22,863 nucleotides of DNA from DATJOQ01 sp050010455 (GTDB lineage: Bacteria; Desulfobacterota; Binatia; Binatales; Binataceae), in assembly GCA_050010455.1 (NCBI GenBank), contig JBEKLA010000097.1:1-22863 (forward strand). Direction: 5' to 3'. The notes beneath the pieces were generated by a model. The model had not been told where the DNA came from and made no database searches. It worked only from the letters and a program-made list of their open reading frames with translations. Numbering within the stretch: position 1 is the stretch's first letter; every line of letters begins with the position of its first letter. Below are positions 14,482-22,737 of this stretch, in pieces. Both the position numbers and the translations under genes were made by a program.

Positions 14482-15692
14482 GCGAGCTGCGCAAACAGTT
14501 TTCGCATCATCTGGCGCAGACTTCCGACTCGCCGATCGGGCTGGAGATCGCACGCGCGCAGGGGAGTTGGCTCTACGCGGCGGATGGCCGCCGCTACCTC
14601 GATTTCATCTCCGGAATCGGCGTCAGCAATCTCGGCCACGGCCATCCCAAGGTGATCGCGGCGATCGAGGCGCAGGCGCGCCGCCATCTGCACGTGATGG
14701 TCTATGGCGAATACGTGCTCGAAGCGCAGGTGCGGTTGGCGTCGCGGCTAGCGCAACTACTGCCGCCGCGACTCGGCCGCGTCTATTTCACCAACAGCGG
14801 CGCCGAGGCGATCGAGGGCGCGCTGAAAACCGCGCGCAAGTATACCGGACGCGCGAGCTTCGCCGCCTTCGACGGCGCCTACCACGGCGATACGTTCATG
14901 GCGCTCGCGCTCGCGGGTAATCCGTCGTTTCGGGCGCCGTTCGAGCCGCTCCCCGGACCGGTGCGCCATCTTCCGTATGATGATCTCGACGCGCTGCAAG
15001 CGATCGACGAGGGCGTCGCGGCGGTGGTGATCGAGCCGGTGCAGGCGGAAGGCGGCGTGCGGATTCCGTCGCTGCGGTTCATGCGTGCGTTGCGCGCGCG
15101 ATGCGACGAGAGCGGTGCGATCCTGATCTTCGACGAGGTGCTGACCGGATTCGGGCGAACCGGCAAGCTGTTCGCGCTCGAACACTTCGAGATTGTTCCC
15201 GACCTGATCGTGATGGCCAAGGCGCTCGGCGGAGGGCTGCCGCTCGGCGCGTTTTGCGGTCACGACGATTTGCTCGGATGCCTGTCCCACGATCCGCCGC
15301 TCGGCCATATCACGACCTTCGGCGGCCATCCGCTGTCGTGCGCGTCGGGACTCGCGGCGTTGGAGGTTATCGTGAGCGAGCGCCTGGCGGAGCGCGCGGC
15401 GGAAGTTGGCGCGCGGATGCTGGAACGAATGCGGAAAATGACCGGCAGCGAGATCGTCGCGGTGCGCGGAATCGGGCTGTTGGCCGGACTCGAATTCGCC
15501 AGCGCTCCGCTCGCCCATCGCTTCGTGGCGGAGACGATCGCGCGCGGCGTCGTCATCAACTGGACGCTGAACGCGGATCGCGTGGTGCGGCTCGCGCCGC
15601 CGCTCACGATCGCTGACGAGGAGATGGACTTCGCGTTTGACGCGATGAGGCAGGCGCTTGCGGCCGTCGGCTACAGCGGGAATCGAGACTGA
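14478..15692 (+). CDS. Class-III aminotransferase (acetylornithine/omega-amino type)
   Basis: The 404 residues have all PLP landmarks: TNSGAEAIEGALKTARKYTG (105-124), DGAYHGDTF, IFDEVLTGFGRTG with PLP-pyridine Asp219, MAKALGGGLPLGAF with Schiff-base Lys248, and TTFGGHPLSCASGLAAL. Class-III enzymes move amino groups onto aldehydes or ketones (acetylornithine, GABA, diaminobutyrate, putrescine). An ArgD role is possible, but no arg genes are near. The ATGA overlap with the LuxC-like reductase suggests that the substrate is the aldehyde made by the two previous enzymes, giving a primary amine. This is inferred from context; the sequence alone does not fix the substrate. Confidence 0.85.
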   Translation: MSELRKQFSHHLAQTSDSPIGLEIARAQGSWLYAADGRRYLDFISGIGVSNLGHGHPKVIAAIEAQARRHLHVMVYGEYVLEAQVRLASRLAQLLPPRLGRVYFTNSGAEAIEGALKTARKYTGRASFAAFDGAYHGDTFMALALAGNPSFRAPFEPLPGPVRHLPYDDLDALQAIDEGVAAVVIEPVQAEGGVRIPSLRFMRALRARCDESGAILIFDEVLTGFGRTGKLFALEHFEIVPDLIVMAKALGGGLPLGAFCGHDDLLGCLSHDPPLGHITTFGGHPLSCASGLAALEVIVSERLAERAAEVGARMLERMRKMTGSEIVAVRGIGLLAGLEFASAPLAHRFVAETIARGVVINWTLNADRVVRLAPPLTIADEEMDFAFDAMRQALAAVGYSGNRD

Positions 15693-15895
15693 TTACGGAG
15701 CGATGCGCGATTCGGTGGCATTGCGGAGAGGATTGGTCGATGTGAAAGCATACTTGCCGAGGCCGATTGAATGTTCTAGGTTCGAGTCTGCGTGGTTGCG
15801 CATATCGGGCGAATTATACTTAACTATGTTTGGCGCCGATTTTCCCTGAAAATTCTGCTTCCCTTATACAATCATTGCTTGCTTCCTCAACTCCT
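15693..15895. promoter_or_regulatory. AT-richer leader before thiL with possible -10 box
   Basis: No gene is seen in these 203 bases. The stretch is less GC-rich than its neighbours. TATACT at 15814-15819 is a good -10-like hexamer, but no matching -35 was found at the usual spacing. It probably carries the promoter of the thiL-to-AlkZ-like operon. No TPP riboswitch pattern was recognised. Confidence 0.3.
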
Positions 15896-16894
15896 GTGGT
15901 GAAGCCACCACCAGGAGAATTCGAGCTTATCGCGCGGTTGTGCGCCGATCTGCGCCTGAGCCGACGCACGCTCGTTGGGCCGGGCGACGATTGCGCGGTT
16001 ATCCGACGGCCGCGCGGAGCGCAGCTCTTCACGATCGATTCGATGGTCGAAGGCGTGCACTTCAAACTGGAGTGGGGGACGCCGCAGCAGCTTGGATACC
16101 GCGCGCTTGCGGTCAACCTGAGCGACGTCGCGGCGATGGGCGGCGTGCCGGGCGCATGTGTCGTGAATCTCGCGATACGGCCCGGGCTTGCGGCGGCGTT
16201 CTTCGACCGGCTCTACGCCGGCCTTATCGACGCGGCGGTTGATGCCAAGGTGGACGTGGTGGGCGGCAATATCACCAGTGCCGATCAGCTTGCAATTACG
16301 ATCGCGTTGCTTGGCGACGCCGGCCCGGCGACGCTTGGGCGCGACCTCGCGCGGCCGGGCGACGAGATCTTCGTGACCGGCACCATGGGCGACGCGGCGG
16401 CTGGCCTGAAAGTCCTCGACGGCAAAATCGCGGCGTCCGGCGCGGCGCAGAAGTTCCTGATCAAGCGATTCCTCGAACCCAGCGCGCGGATAGCGGCGGG
16501 CCGAAAGCTGGCGCGGATTCGGCCGGTGCCGGCGGCGATCGATATCAGCGACGGGCTGTGCCAGGACCTCGGCCATATCCTGGAGCGCAGCAGCGTCGGC
16601 GCCGAGATCGACGTCGAGGCGATCCCGGTTTCGCCCGCCTACCGCGCGGTGGTCGGCGACGATCGCGAGCTGGCGCTATACGGCGGTGACGATTACGAAC
16701 TGCTGTTCTGCTTGAGGCCCGGCCACACGGAGAAGCAACTCACGCGTGCGCTTGGCGTCGGCGTACGGCGTATCGGGCGAATCTTACCGAGGAGGCACGG
16801 CCTGACGCTGCGCGATCGCGGCGGCGTATTTCATCCGCGCGCCGGCGCCACCGGATGGAACCATCTGCGCGCGCGCGGCGGGCGGGTCAAATAA
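15896..16894 (+). CDS. thiL: Thiamine-monophosphate kinase
   Basis: ThiL phosphorylates thiamine monophosphate to the coenzyme thiamine diphosphate with ATP. All family motifs are present: GEFELIARL at the N-terminus, VGPGDDCAVI with Mg-binding Asp31/32, FTIDSMVEGVHF, AVNLSDVAAMGG, VGGNIT, DISDGLCQDLGHI and YGGDDYELLF. The start is uncertain. Tandem GTG codons at 15896 and 15899 give about 332 residues, close to the usual 320-330. TTG 15830 would add 22 residues without family counterpart. No good ribosome site precedes any of them. It is first in a six-gene operon, one base before the first CNNM gene. Other thiamine genes are not in the window. Confidence 0.9.
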   Translation: MVKPPPGEFELIARLCADLRLSRRTLVGPGDDCAVIRRPRGAQLFTIDSMVEGVHFKLEWGTPQQLGYRALAVNLSDVAAMGGVPGACVVNLAIRPGLAAAFFDRLYAGLIDAAVDAKVDVVGGNITSADQLAITIALLGDAGPATLGRDLARPGDEIFVTGTMGDAAAGLKVLDGKIAASGAAQKFLIKRFLEPSARIAAGRKLARIRPVPAAIDISDGLCQDLGHILERSSVGAEIDVEAIPVSPAYRAVVGDDRELALYGGDDYELLFCLRPGHTEKQLTRALGVGVRRIGRILPRRHGLTLRDRGGVFHPRAGATGWNHLRARGGRVK

Positions 16895-16895
16895 G

Positions 16896-18110
16896 ATGGG
16901 GCTGCTGCCTATCGCGGTGGGATTGCTGTTGCTGGTCGCGGCGCTGCTGGCGGCGTCCGAGACCGCGTTGTTTTCGCTGGTGCGGATGGAAAGCGCGCGC
17001 GATCGGCTGCACGGTTCGGTGCGCGCCGCGCTCGACCGTCTGATGAGCCGTCCGCTTGAATCGCTGCTGGTGATCATCGGGCTCAACGAGACCGCCAACA
17101 TATTCGCGGAGTGCCTGGCGACGTCGTTTCTGCTCTATCTCTTCGGGCGGCCGCTCGGCGCCTACGTTTCGGTTCCCCTGATGTTCGTGCTGGTTCTGCT
17201 GATCTGCGAAATCACGCCCAAGACCTTTGCTCTGGGATGGCCCGACGGCGTGGCGCGGCTGACCGCGCGGCCGCTGGCGGCGTTGACCACGTTCGTGCAT
17301 CCGATTGTGCGCCGCTTCAGTCCGTTCAAAGAGGCGCCGCGGCCGACGCCGCTTTCGGAAAGCGAATTTCGGGCGCTGCTCAGAGTGAGTGAGAGCCAGG
17401 GCGAGGTCGAGCCGGCAGAGCGCGCACTGATCGACAAGGTTTTCGAGTTCGCGAATCGGCGAGTGTCGGATGTGATGACGCCGCGCGAAAAGATCTTCTG
17501 CCTCGATATCAATACGCCGCCCGAGAATTTGGTCGCCGAAGTGGCGCACGGCCATTTTTCGCGTGTCCCGGTCTATCGCAACGATCCCGGAACTATCGTC
17601 GGCGTGCTGCACGTTAAGGACCTGGTGGCGCGCCGTCTCGAAGCGACGCTGCCGCGCCTGGAGCGGCTGATTCGTCCACCGTTCTTCGTGCCGCCGAGCA
17701 AACCGCTGGCCGAGTTGTTTGAACAAATGCGCCGCGAGCGGTGTCAGCTCGCGATCGTCGTCGATGAATACGGGGTGTTGCTGGGCGTGCTGTCGCTGGA
17801 AGACATGCTCGAAGAGCTGTTCGGCGAAATCAGCGACGAATTCGATATCGAGACGCCGGAACTGACCCGCGAGTCCGATGGGAGCTGGCTGGCTGCGGGC
17901 GCGATCGAATTCGACAAACTGCGCGAGGCCCTCGGCCGCGAGCGGTTGCCCGCGCCGGACGGCAAAGCGACGCTGAGCCGCTGGATCTTGCGCAGCCTCG
18001 GCCGCGTGCCGCGTCCAGGCGAACGCCTGCGACTGGGCGAGTTCGATGCGGCGATCGAAAAGGTACGAGGCGCGAGCGTCGAATTGGTGAGGCTTACGCC
18101 ATGGGCCTAG
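16896..18110 (+). CDS. CNNM/CorC-type (HlyC/CorC) membrane protein, first copy
   Basis: The 404 residues show the standard order. A DUF21/CNNM membrane domain (about 1-145) has SETALFS (21-27) and EITPK (105-109). Two CBS domains follow (about 185-310) with DVMTPR (192-197), FSRVPVYRND and VVDEYG (288-293). A CorC_HlyC C-terminal domain closes it. The family is linked to magnesium or other divalent-cation efflux and to membrane damage resistance; the CBS pair binds ATP-Mg in relatives. The protein sits in the inner membrane. It starts one base after thiL and overlaps the next, related gene by 10 bases. Confidence 0.9.
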   Translation: MGLLPIAVGLLLLVAALLAASETALFSLVRMESARDRLHGSVRAALDRLMSRPLESLLVIIGLNETANIFAECLATSFLLYLFGRPLGAYVSVPLMFVLVLLICEITPKTFALGWPDGVARLTARPLAALTTFVHPIVRRFSPFKEAPRPTPLSESEFRALLRVSESQGEVEPAERALIDKVFEFANRRVSDVMTPREKIFCLDINTPPENLVAEVAHGHFSRVPVYRNDPGTIVGVLHVKDLVARRLEATLPRLERLIRPPFFVPPSKPLAELFEQMRRERCQLAIVVDEYGVLLGVLSLEDMLEELFGEISDEFDIETPELTRESDGSWLAAGAIEFDKLREALGRERLPAPDGKATLSRWILRSLGRVPRPGERLRLGEFDAAIEKVRGASVELVRLTPWA

Positions 18111-19378
18111 CCTGCGTGCTGATTGGGCTTGCGGCGTGTATCGCGATGCAGGCGTTTTTCTCGGCCAGCGAGATCGCCGTGATCTCTGCCGACGAAATCA
18201 AGGTGCATGCCGAGCTCGCGCGGGGTGCCGCGAGCGCACGCTTGCTTTCGGGACTGTTGTCGCGCCGCGACCGCCTGCTGGCCGGAATCCTTACCGGTAC
18301 AAACCTGGTGACCGTGAGTGAGGCCGTGCTGCTGACGACGTTCCTGCATTCTTTCGGCCGCGGCCACGACCTTCTGGCGCCGTTCATCCTGGCGCCGGTG
18401 ACGCTGGTCCTGGCGGAGTTCGTGCCCAAGCTGCTGGCCCTCAAGTATCCGCTGGGTTTTGCCAGGTACGCCGCCCGCCCGCTCAACCTGATTTCAATCG
18501 CGCTCGAGCCGCTGCTCGCCGCTGAAACCTTCTTGAGCCGCGGACTGCGGCGCATGGCGGGGATTCCGCCCGACGTGGCGAGCGTGTTCCTGACCCGGGA
18601 GGACTTGGCCCTGCTGGTCCATCGCGAGGGCGCCGTTCCCGTCCACGACGCGATCCTTCCCGCCGAGCGGCAGATGATCAGCCGGATCTTCCGCTTCACG
18701 CACTCTGAGGCGCGCAAGGTGATGGTGCCGCTGGTGCGAGTCGAGGCCGTGCCCCAGGAGCTGACCCTGGCCAGCGCGATCGAGCTGGTGCGGCGCGAAG
18801 GTTTCAGCCGAATACCGGTCTTCGAGGAACGGATCGTAAACATAATCGGCGTAGTGCATATCTTCGATCTGCTCGAGGCGCCCAATCTGAGCCGGCCGGT
18901 GGGCGAGTTGATGCGCCCGGTGAGCTATTTCGCCGAGGCCACGCCGGCGGACGAAATCCTGATAGCGATGCAGCGCACGGGCGAGAACCTGGCGGTGGTG
19001 GTGGACGAGTACGGCGGCGCGTCGGGGATCATCACGGTCGAGGATCTGCTCGAGGAAATCGTGGGCGAGATCGAGGACGAGTACGACGTTGCCGAGGAGC
19101 TGGCGCGCGTCGTGGGGCCGCGCACGCTGGCGGTGGCGGGGCGGACGCCGGTGGCGGAACTCAACGAGCGCTTCGGGCTGCGGCTTCCGGAAAGCGACGA
19201 TTATGCTACCATCGCGGGCCTGGTGGTCGAGCGGCTCGGCCATATCCCGAAATCCGGCGAGCAGCTAAAGGTGAATGACCTGAGTATTATCGTGGTTCGC
19301 AGCGACGCGCGCGCGGTAAACGAATTGATCCTCAATCTTCCGCGGCCCTTGCGGATCGAGCACGCGCGGCGGCGATGA
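18101..19378 (+). CDS. CNNM/CorC-type (HlyC/CorC) membrane protein, second copy
   Basis: The 425 residues repeat the architecture of the preceding gene: a membrane domain with FSASEIAVISADE (20-32) and EFVPK (106-110), two CBS domains with FSRIPVFEE and VVDEYGG, and a CorC_HlyC domain (YATIAGLVVERLGHIPKSGE). The first CBS motif reads KVMVPL in place of DVMTPR. It differs widely from copy one in sequence, so the duplication is old. The tandem, overlapping arrangement suggests a heterodimer, since CNNM proteins work as dimers. The likely role is divalent-cation transport or its control. It joins larB by ATGA. Confidence 0.9.
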   Translation: MGLACVLIGLAACIAMQAFFSASEIAVISADEIKVHAELARGAASARLLSGLLSRRDRLLAGILTGTNLVTVSEAVLLTTFLHSFGRGHDLLAPFILAPVTLVLAEFVPKLLALKYPLGFARYAARPLNLISIALEPLLAAETFLSRGLRRMAGIPPDVASVFLTREDLALLVHREGAVPVHDAILPAERQMISRIFRFTHSEARKVMVPLVRVEAVPQELTLASAIELVRREGFSRIPVFEERIVNIIGVVHIFDLLEAPNLSRPVGELMRPVSYFAEATPADEILIAMQRTGENLAVVVDEYGGASGIITVEDLLEEIVGEIEDEYDVAEELARVVGPRTLAVAGRTPVAELNERFGLRLPESDDYATIAGLVVERLGHIPKSGEQLKVNDLSIIVVRSDARAVNELILNLPRPLRIEHARRR

Positions 19379-20139
19379 CCGAAGAACAAATTCGCGAAAT
19401 CCTTGATCAGGTCGCGGCGGGGCGTATCGACGTTCGGGCCGCGATGACCCGCCTGCGCCATCTGCCGTTCGAGGATCTCGGCTTTGCCAAGCTCGACCTG
19501 CATCGCAGCCTGCGGCGCGGCGTGCCCGAAGTGGTGTTTGGTGAGCGCAAGAGCGCCGCGCAGATCGCGGCGATCGGCGCGCGCGTGGTCAAGGCGGGGC
19601 AAAATCTAATCGTGACCAGGCTCTCGCCGGAGAAGGCGCGGGCCGTCAAGCGCACGCTGCGTGGCTTCGCTTACCGGCCCGAGGCGCAAGTTGGATGCGT
19701 CATCAAGAAGAAGGCCGAACCAAGCGGCCACGGTCCGGTGATGGTGGTCAGTGCCGGCACTTCGGACGTTATGGTGGCGGAAGAGGCGGCGGTGTGCGCG
19801 GAGCTGTTCGGAAACCGCGTGACGCGGCTCTACGACGTCGGCGTCGCCGGCCTCCACCGGCTGCGTGCCGGCCTCGACGCCTTCGCTGAGGCGGCGGTGC
19901 TGGTCGTGGTTGCCGGGATGGAGGGGGCGCTGCCCTCGGTCGTCGCGGGCCTGCTCGACAAGCCGGTGATCGCGGTTCCGACCAGCGTAGGCTACGGCAC
20001 GGCCTTCGGCGGAGTCGCCGCGCTGCTCGGGATGCTCAACGCGTGCGCCAGCGGCGTCACCGTGGTGAACATCGATAACGGGTTTGGCGCGGCGCTGGCC
20101 GCGACGTTGATCAATCGCACCGGATGGGCGAGAACCTAG
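19375..20139 (+). CDS. larB: LarB, pyridinium-3,5-biscarboxylic acid mononucleotide synthase
   Basis: LarB carboxylates and hydrolyses nicotinate adenine dinucleotide in the first step of nickel-pincer nucleotide biosynthesis, the cofactor of lactate racemase-type enzymes. The PurE-like fold is shown by MVVSAGTSDVMVAEEA, YDVGVAGLHRL, VVVAGMEGALPSVVAGLLDK and PTSVGYGTAFGG. Cys224 in LNACASGVTVVNIDNGFG fits the Cys that forms the pyridine adduct in the Lactobacillus enzyme. The 254-residue length is typical. larC, larE and larA are not in the window. The start ATGA-overlaps the second CNNM gene. Confidence 0.88.
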   Translation: MTEEQIREILDQVAAGRIDVRAAMTRLRHLPFEDLGFAKLDLHRSLRRGVPEVVFGERKSAAQIAAIGARVVKAGQNLIVTRLSPEKARAVKRTLRGFAYRPEAQVGCVIKKKAEPSGHGPVMVVSAGTSDVMVAEEAAVCAELFGNRVTRLYDVGVAGLHRLRAGLDAFAEAAVLVVVAGMEGALPSVVAGLLDKPVIAVPTSVGYGTAFGGVAALLGMLNACASGVTVVNIDNGFGAALAATLINRTGWART

Positions 20140-21467
20140 CGCTGATGGCTGAGCGCAAGAAGCTGACCAGCGGACGTGCGCGCCGGGCGATCCGGATCGG
20201 CGGCCTCGCCTCTCAGATCGGATCGAGCTACCTGTGGACCACGCTGCGCAAGCAGTTTCTCTCCGCCGACGCCGGCCAGCGCGAGCTGCTCGACGTTCAC
20301 ATCCGCAACGCGCGGCGCATCGTCGAGGGCTCCAAGGAACTGCGCGGCGCGTTCATGAAGCTGATCCAGATGCTGTCGATGCGCCGCGACATCCTGCCCG
20401 ACGAAGCGCTCGAAGTGCTCAAGCTCACTCAGTCGAACGTGCCGCCGATGGACTACAAGATGATCGCGGAGCAGGTTCGGCGGGAGCTCGGGAAGAAGCC
20501 CGAGCAACTGTTCGCGAGCTTCGAGCAGCACGCCTTCGCGGCGGCGTCGCTGGGCCAGGTCCATCGCGCGCGGCTGCGCTCGGGCGAAGAGGTTGCGGTC
20601 AAGATCCAGTATCCGGGAGTGGAGGAAACGGTCGAGCAGGACCTGCGCAATCTCAAGCTGCTGCTGCAAACTATCCGCGCGATCGCGCACGACGTGATGC
20701 GCCAGAAGATCGAGACCCGCTCGATCTTCGAGGAACTCGCGGAGCGCCTCAACGAGGAGCTGGATTACGTGCACGAGGCGCGCAACCTCGCGATCTTCGA
20801 TCGCCTGCTCGCTGACGATCCCGAAACCATGGTCCCGCGCGTGATACCCGATCTGAGCTCGCGCCGCGTGCTGACCATGACCTATCTCGACGGCTATCCG
20901 CTTGCCGACGTGCTCGCGCCCGGAGTCGACCGCGAGCTCAAGGATTGGGTGGCGCGCAAGTATTACACGCTGGTGTGGCGCCAGATCCTGGAATTCGGCG
21001 TGCTGCACACCGACCCGCATCCCGGAAATTATCTCGTCACCTACCATCCGCGCCTCGGCATCCTTGATTTCGGATCGATTCGCCGCTTTTCCGAACCGGT
21101 GCGCCGCGCTCACGTGAAGCTCGCGCGCGCCCTGCTCGACGACGACGATCGCGCGATGGGCGAGGCGATGGTGGCGCTCGGCTACCTCGATGACGATCAG
21201 GATCCGGAACCGATGGTGCGCGTACTTCATATCCTGTTCGAGCCAATTCAGGCCGACCGCGCTTTCGATCCGTCGGGCTACGACTCACTGGGCAAGGCCA
21301 CGCAGGTGGGCGAGATTACGCTCACGCACAAGTTGTACAAATCGCCCGCACACAGCGTGTTTTTGCTGCGCGCGCTGATCGGGCTCGAAGGAATCATCCA
21401 GCAACTGGGCTGCGTGACCAATTATCGCGAAATCTTTCGCCGATGCGTCGAGCGCGCCGAGGGCTGA
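20124..21467 (+). CDS. ABC1/AarF/UbiB-family atypical kinase
   Basis: About 447 residues with the family motifs: Ala-rich loop FAAASLGQVHRA (138-149), Lys160 in VAVKIQYPG, ELDYVHEARN, TMTYLDGYPL, the catalytic DPHPGN (297-302) and metal-binding DFG (315-317). The N-terminal KxGQ motif reads KLIQ (79-82), so its Gly is replaced. UbiB/COQ8 members bind ATP and support quinone biosynthesis at membranes; other members have unknown lipid-related roles. No ubiquinone genes are near. The start could also be ATG 20145, five bases after the larB stop. The long form overlaps larB by 16 bases. Neither start has a strong ribosome site. Confidence 0.88.
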   Translation: MGENLALMAERKKLTSGRARRAIRIGGLASQIGSSYLWTTLRKQFLSADAGQRELLDVHIRNARRIVEGSKELRGAFMKLIQMLSMRRDILPDEALEVLKLTQSNVPPMDYKMIAEQVRRELGKKPEQLFASFEQHAFAAASLGQVHRARLRSGEEVAVKIQYPGVEETVEQDLRNLKLLLQTIRAIAHDVMRQKIETRSIFEELAERLNEELDYVHEARNLAIFDRLLADDPETMVPRVIPDLSSRRVLTMTYLDGYPLADVLAPGVDRELKDWVARKYYTLVWRQILEFGVLHTDPHPGNYLVTYHPRLGILDFGSIRRFSEPVRRAHVKLARALLDDDDRAMGEAMVALGYLDDDQDPEPMVRVLHILFEPIQADRAFDPSGYDSLGKATQVGEITLTHKLYKSPAHSVFLLRALIGLEGIIQQLGCVTNYREIFRRCVERAEG

Positions 21468-22333
21468 CGCCCGATTCCGCCGCGCCGGCGCACGACGCGC
21501 TTGCGCGCCTCGAAACCCATCGCGATTTCCATTTCCGCCGCGTCCCGAACCGCCGCGTCGCCGGCGAGAAATCCGCGCTGCGATTCATCAACGACGTTGG
21601 TTTCTGCACCGCGTTCACGCCGGGACTCGGATTGCCGTGCCTGCGCGAGGCGATCGCGGGCGAGCGCGAACCGCCTCTGCCCGAACATATCCAGCACGAT
21701 TACGCGATCGGGATGACGTGGCGTCTCAAGGACGTCCTGCCCGCCGCCAAGAGCGTTTATTACGGCAAGGCGCTGGGCGGCCGGCCGAGTTTTATCGCGC
21801 TGGAATTGTTTCCGGCCTTCCTGAGGCTGCGGCTCGAGCCGGGCGGCTACGGCGCGATGTATCGTCGCGGCGCGCTCAGCCATTGCGCCAAGCTGGTGAT
21901 GGACGCGCTCAGCCGTCGCGGTGCGTCCGAGACGCGCGCGCTCAAGCTTGCCAGCGGCCGCGCGGCGGCGGCCAAACGCAGCGAGTTCGACAACGCGATG
22001 AAGGAGTTGCAGGAGAAGTTTCTCGCGCTCAAGGTCGAAGAACGTTACGACCCGTTCACGTACGTGTGGGACACGCTGGAGAATCGATGGGGCGAGGCGA
22101 TTCGCGAGGCGCGCGATCTCACGCAATCCGAGGCGGCCTATCGAATCATGCGGCGCTATCTCGAGGTCAGTGCGTTCGGCAACGAGCGCGCGATGGCGCG
22201 GATGCTGGGAATCGCGCCGCGCTGGATCGAAGGCGCCGCCCGCCGCCTCGCCCGCGAGAATCGTCTGGTGCGCACGCGGTTGCCGAATCTGGGCGGAGAA
22301 TACTGCGTGCTTTCAACGTTCGTCGCCCTCTAG
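21443..22333 (+). CDS. AlkZ-related winged-helix protein (putative DNA glycosylase relative)
   Basis: The 296 residues contain RFINDVGFCTAFTP (47-60), LPEHIQHDYAIGMTWRLKD and SVYYGKALGGRPSFIALELF (about 104-122). I associate these with the 'AlkZ-related' / HTH_42-like winged-helix family. The second half is basic and helical and ends with RMLGIAPRWIEGAARRLARE, which looks like another winged-helix or HTH unit. AlkZ proteins unhook interstrand DNA crosslinks; members of the 'related' group are not characterised, and the QxQ catalytic motif is not seen here. It overlaps the kinase gene by 25 bases and is last in the operon. The family call is from memory of patterns. Confidence 0.6.
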   Translation: MRRARRGLTPDSAAPAHDALARLETHRDFHFRRVPNRRVAGEKSALRFINDVGFCTAFTPGLGLPCLREAIAGEREPPLPEHIQHDYAIGMTWRLKDVLPAAKSVYYGKALGGRPSFIALELFPAFLRLRLEPGGYGAMYRRGALSHCAKLVMDALSRRGASETRALKLASGRAAAAKRSEFDNAMKELQEKFLALKVEERYDPFTYVWDTLENRWGEAIREARDLTQSEAAYRIMRRYLEVSAFGNERAMARMLGIAPRWIEGAARRLARENRLVRTRLPNLGGEYCVLSTFVAL

Positions 22334-22464
22334 GATAGCCCAACGGAGCTGCGGTCTTCTTTCTGTCACCTCGCCCGCTGTTGGACGATTATGTTGCGCT
22401 TGACATCCGCAGCCCGCTATTTTCATCGGGACAGTCCGGCGCTTGGTTTCTCCTGCTACTAACG
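22334..22464. other. Short gap at the convergent operon end
   Basis: Nothing coding is seen. The composition drops in GC from about 22385 onward, marking the border with the remnant gene. An ACGCT-AATC-AGCGT hairpin (22462-22475) lies across the end of the minus-strand remnant and may be a weak stop signal. Confidence 0.3.
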
Positions 22465-22737
22465 CTAATCAGCGTAGTTGCCTTCTGTATGCAGAAGGTT
22501 CTGGAAGGCCAGAGTATGTGCGGTCGGCGGTTGCCCCGGAGTGTTTGGAATGAAATTCCTGGGATTTCCGGTAGCAGTAATAAGCCAACAGAAATGGCTA
22601 ATGTGTTGTGGTGTTTCTGGAAATACATCATTGTACCTAATCCACCCCCACAGATAAACCAGTTTTCGACTTTCTTGAACATCCACGATATCTTGGGGAG
22701 TAATCGCGGCTTCCCCAGGTGCAATCCCGCCGAACAT
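22465..22737 (-). CDS. C-terminal part of an uncharacterised membrane-anchored protein, probable remnant
   Basis: The 90-residue frame reads MFGGIAPGEAAITPQDIVD, then KLVYLWGWIRYNDVFPETP and HISHFCWLI. The 'G.i.Y.DvF....T.FC' pattern is known to me from the C-terminal half of a widespread family of short proteins with one N-terminal helix and no assigned function. Here the helix half is absent. Upstream the same frame is open for 12 more codons (residues like TLVFPHPARAE) and then meets TGA at 22776-22774, with unrelated DNA beyond. Composition is visibly more AT-rich than the neighbours. It is therefore likely a 5'-truncated, horizontally acquired remnant; expression is doubtful. Confidence 0.45.
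   Translation of the reverse strand: MFGGIAPGEAAITPQDIVDVQESRKLVYLWGWIRYNDVFPETPQHISHFCWLITATGNPRNFIPNTPGQPPTAHTLAFQNLLHTEGNYAD

Noticed and set aside
12098..15692. Bioluminescence (lux) operon
   Set aside because: LuxE- and LuxC-like genes are present, but no luxA/luxB luciferase genes or luxD are found. An aminotransferase follows instead.
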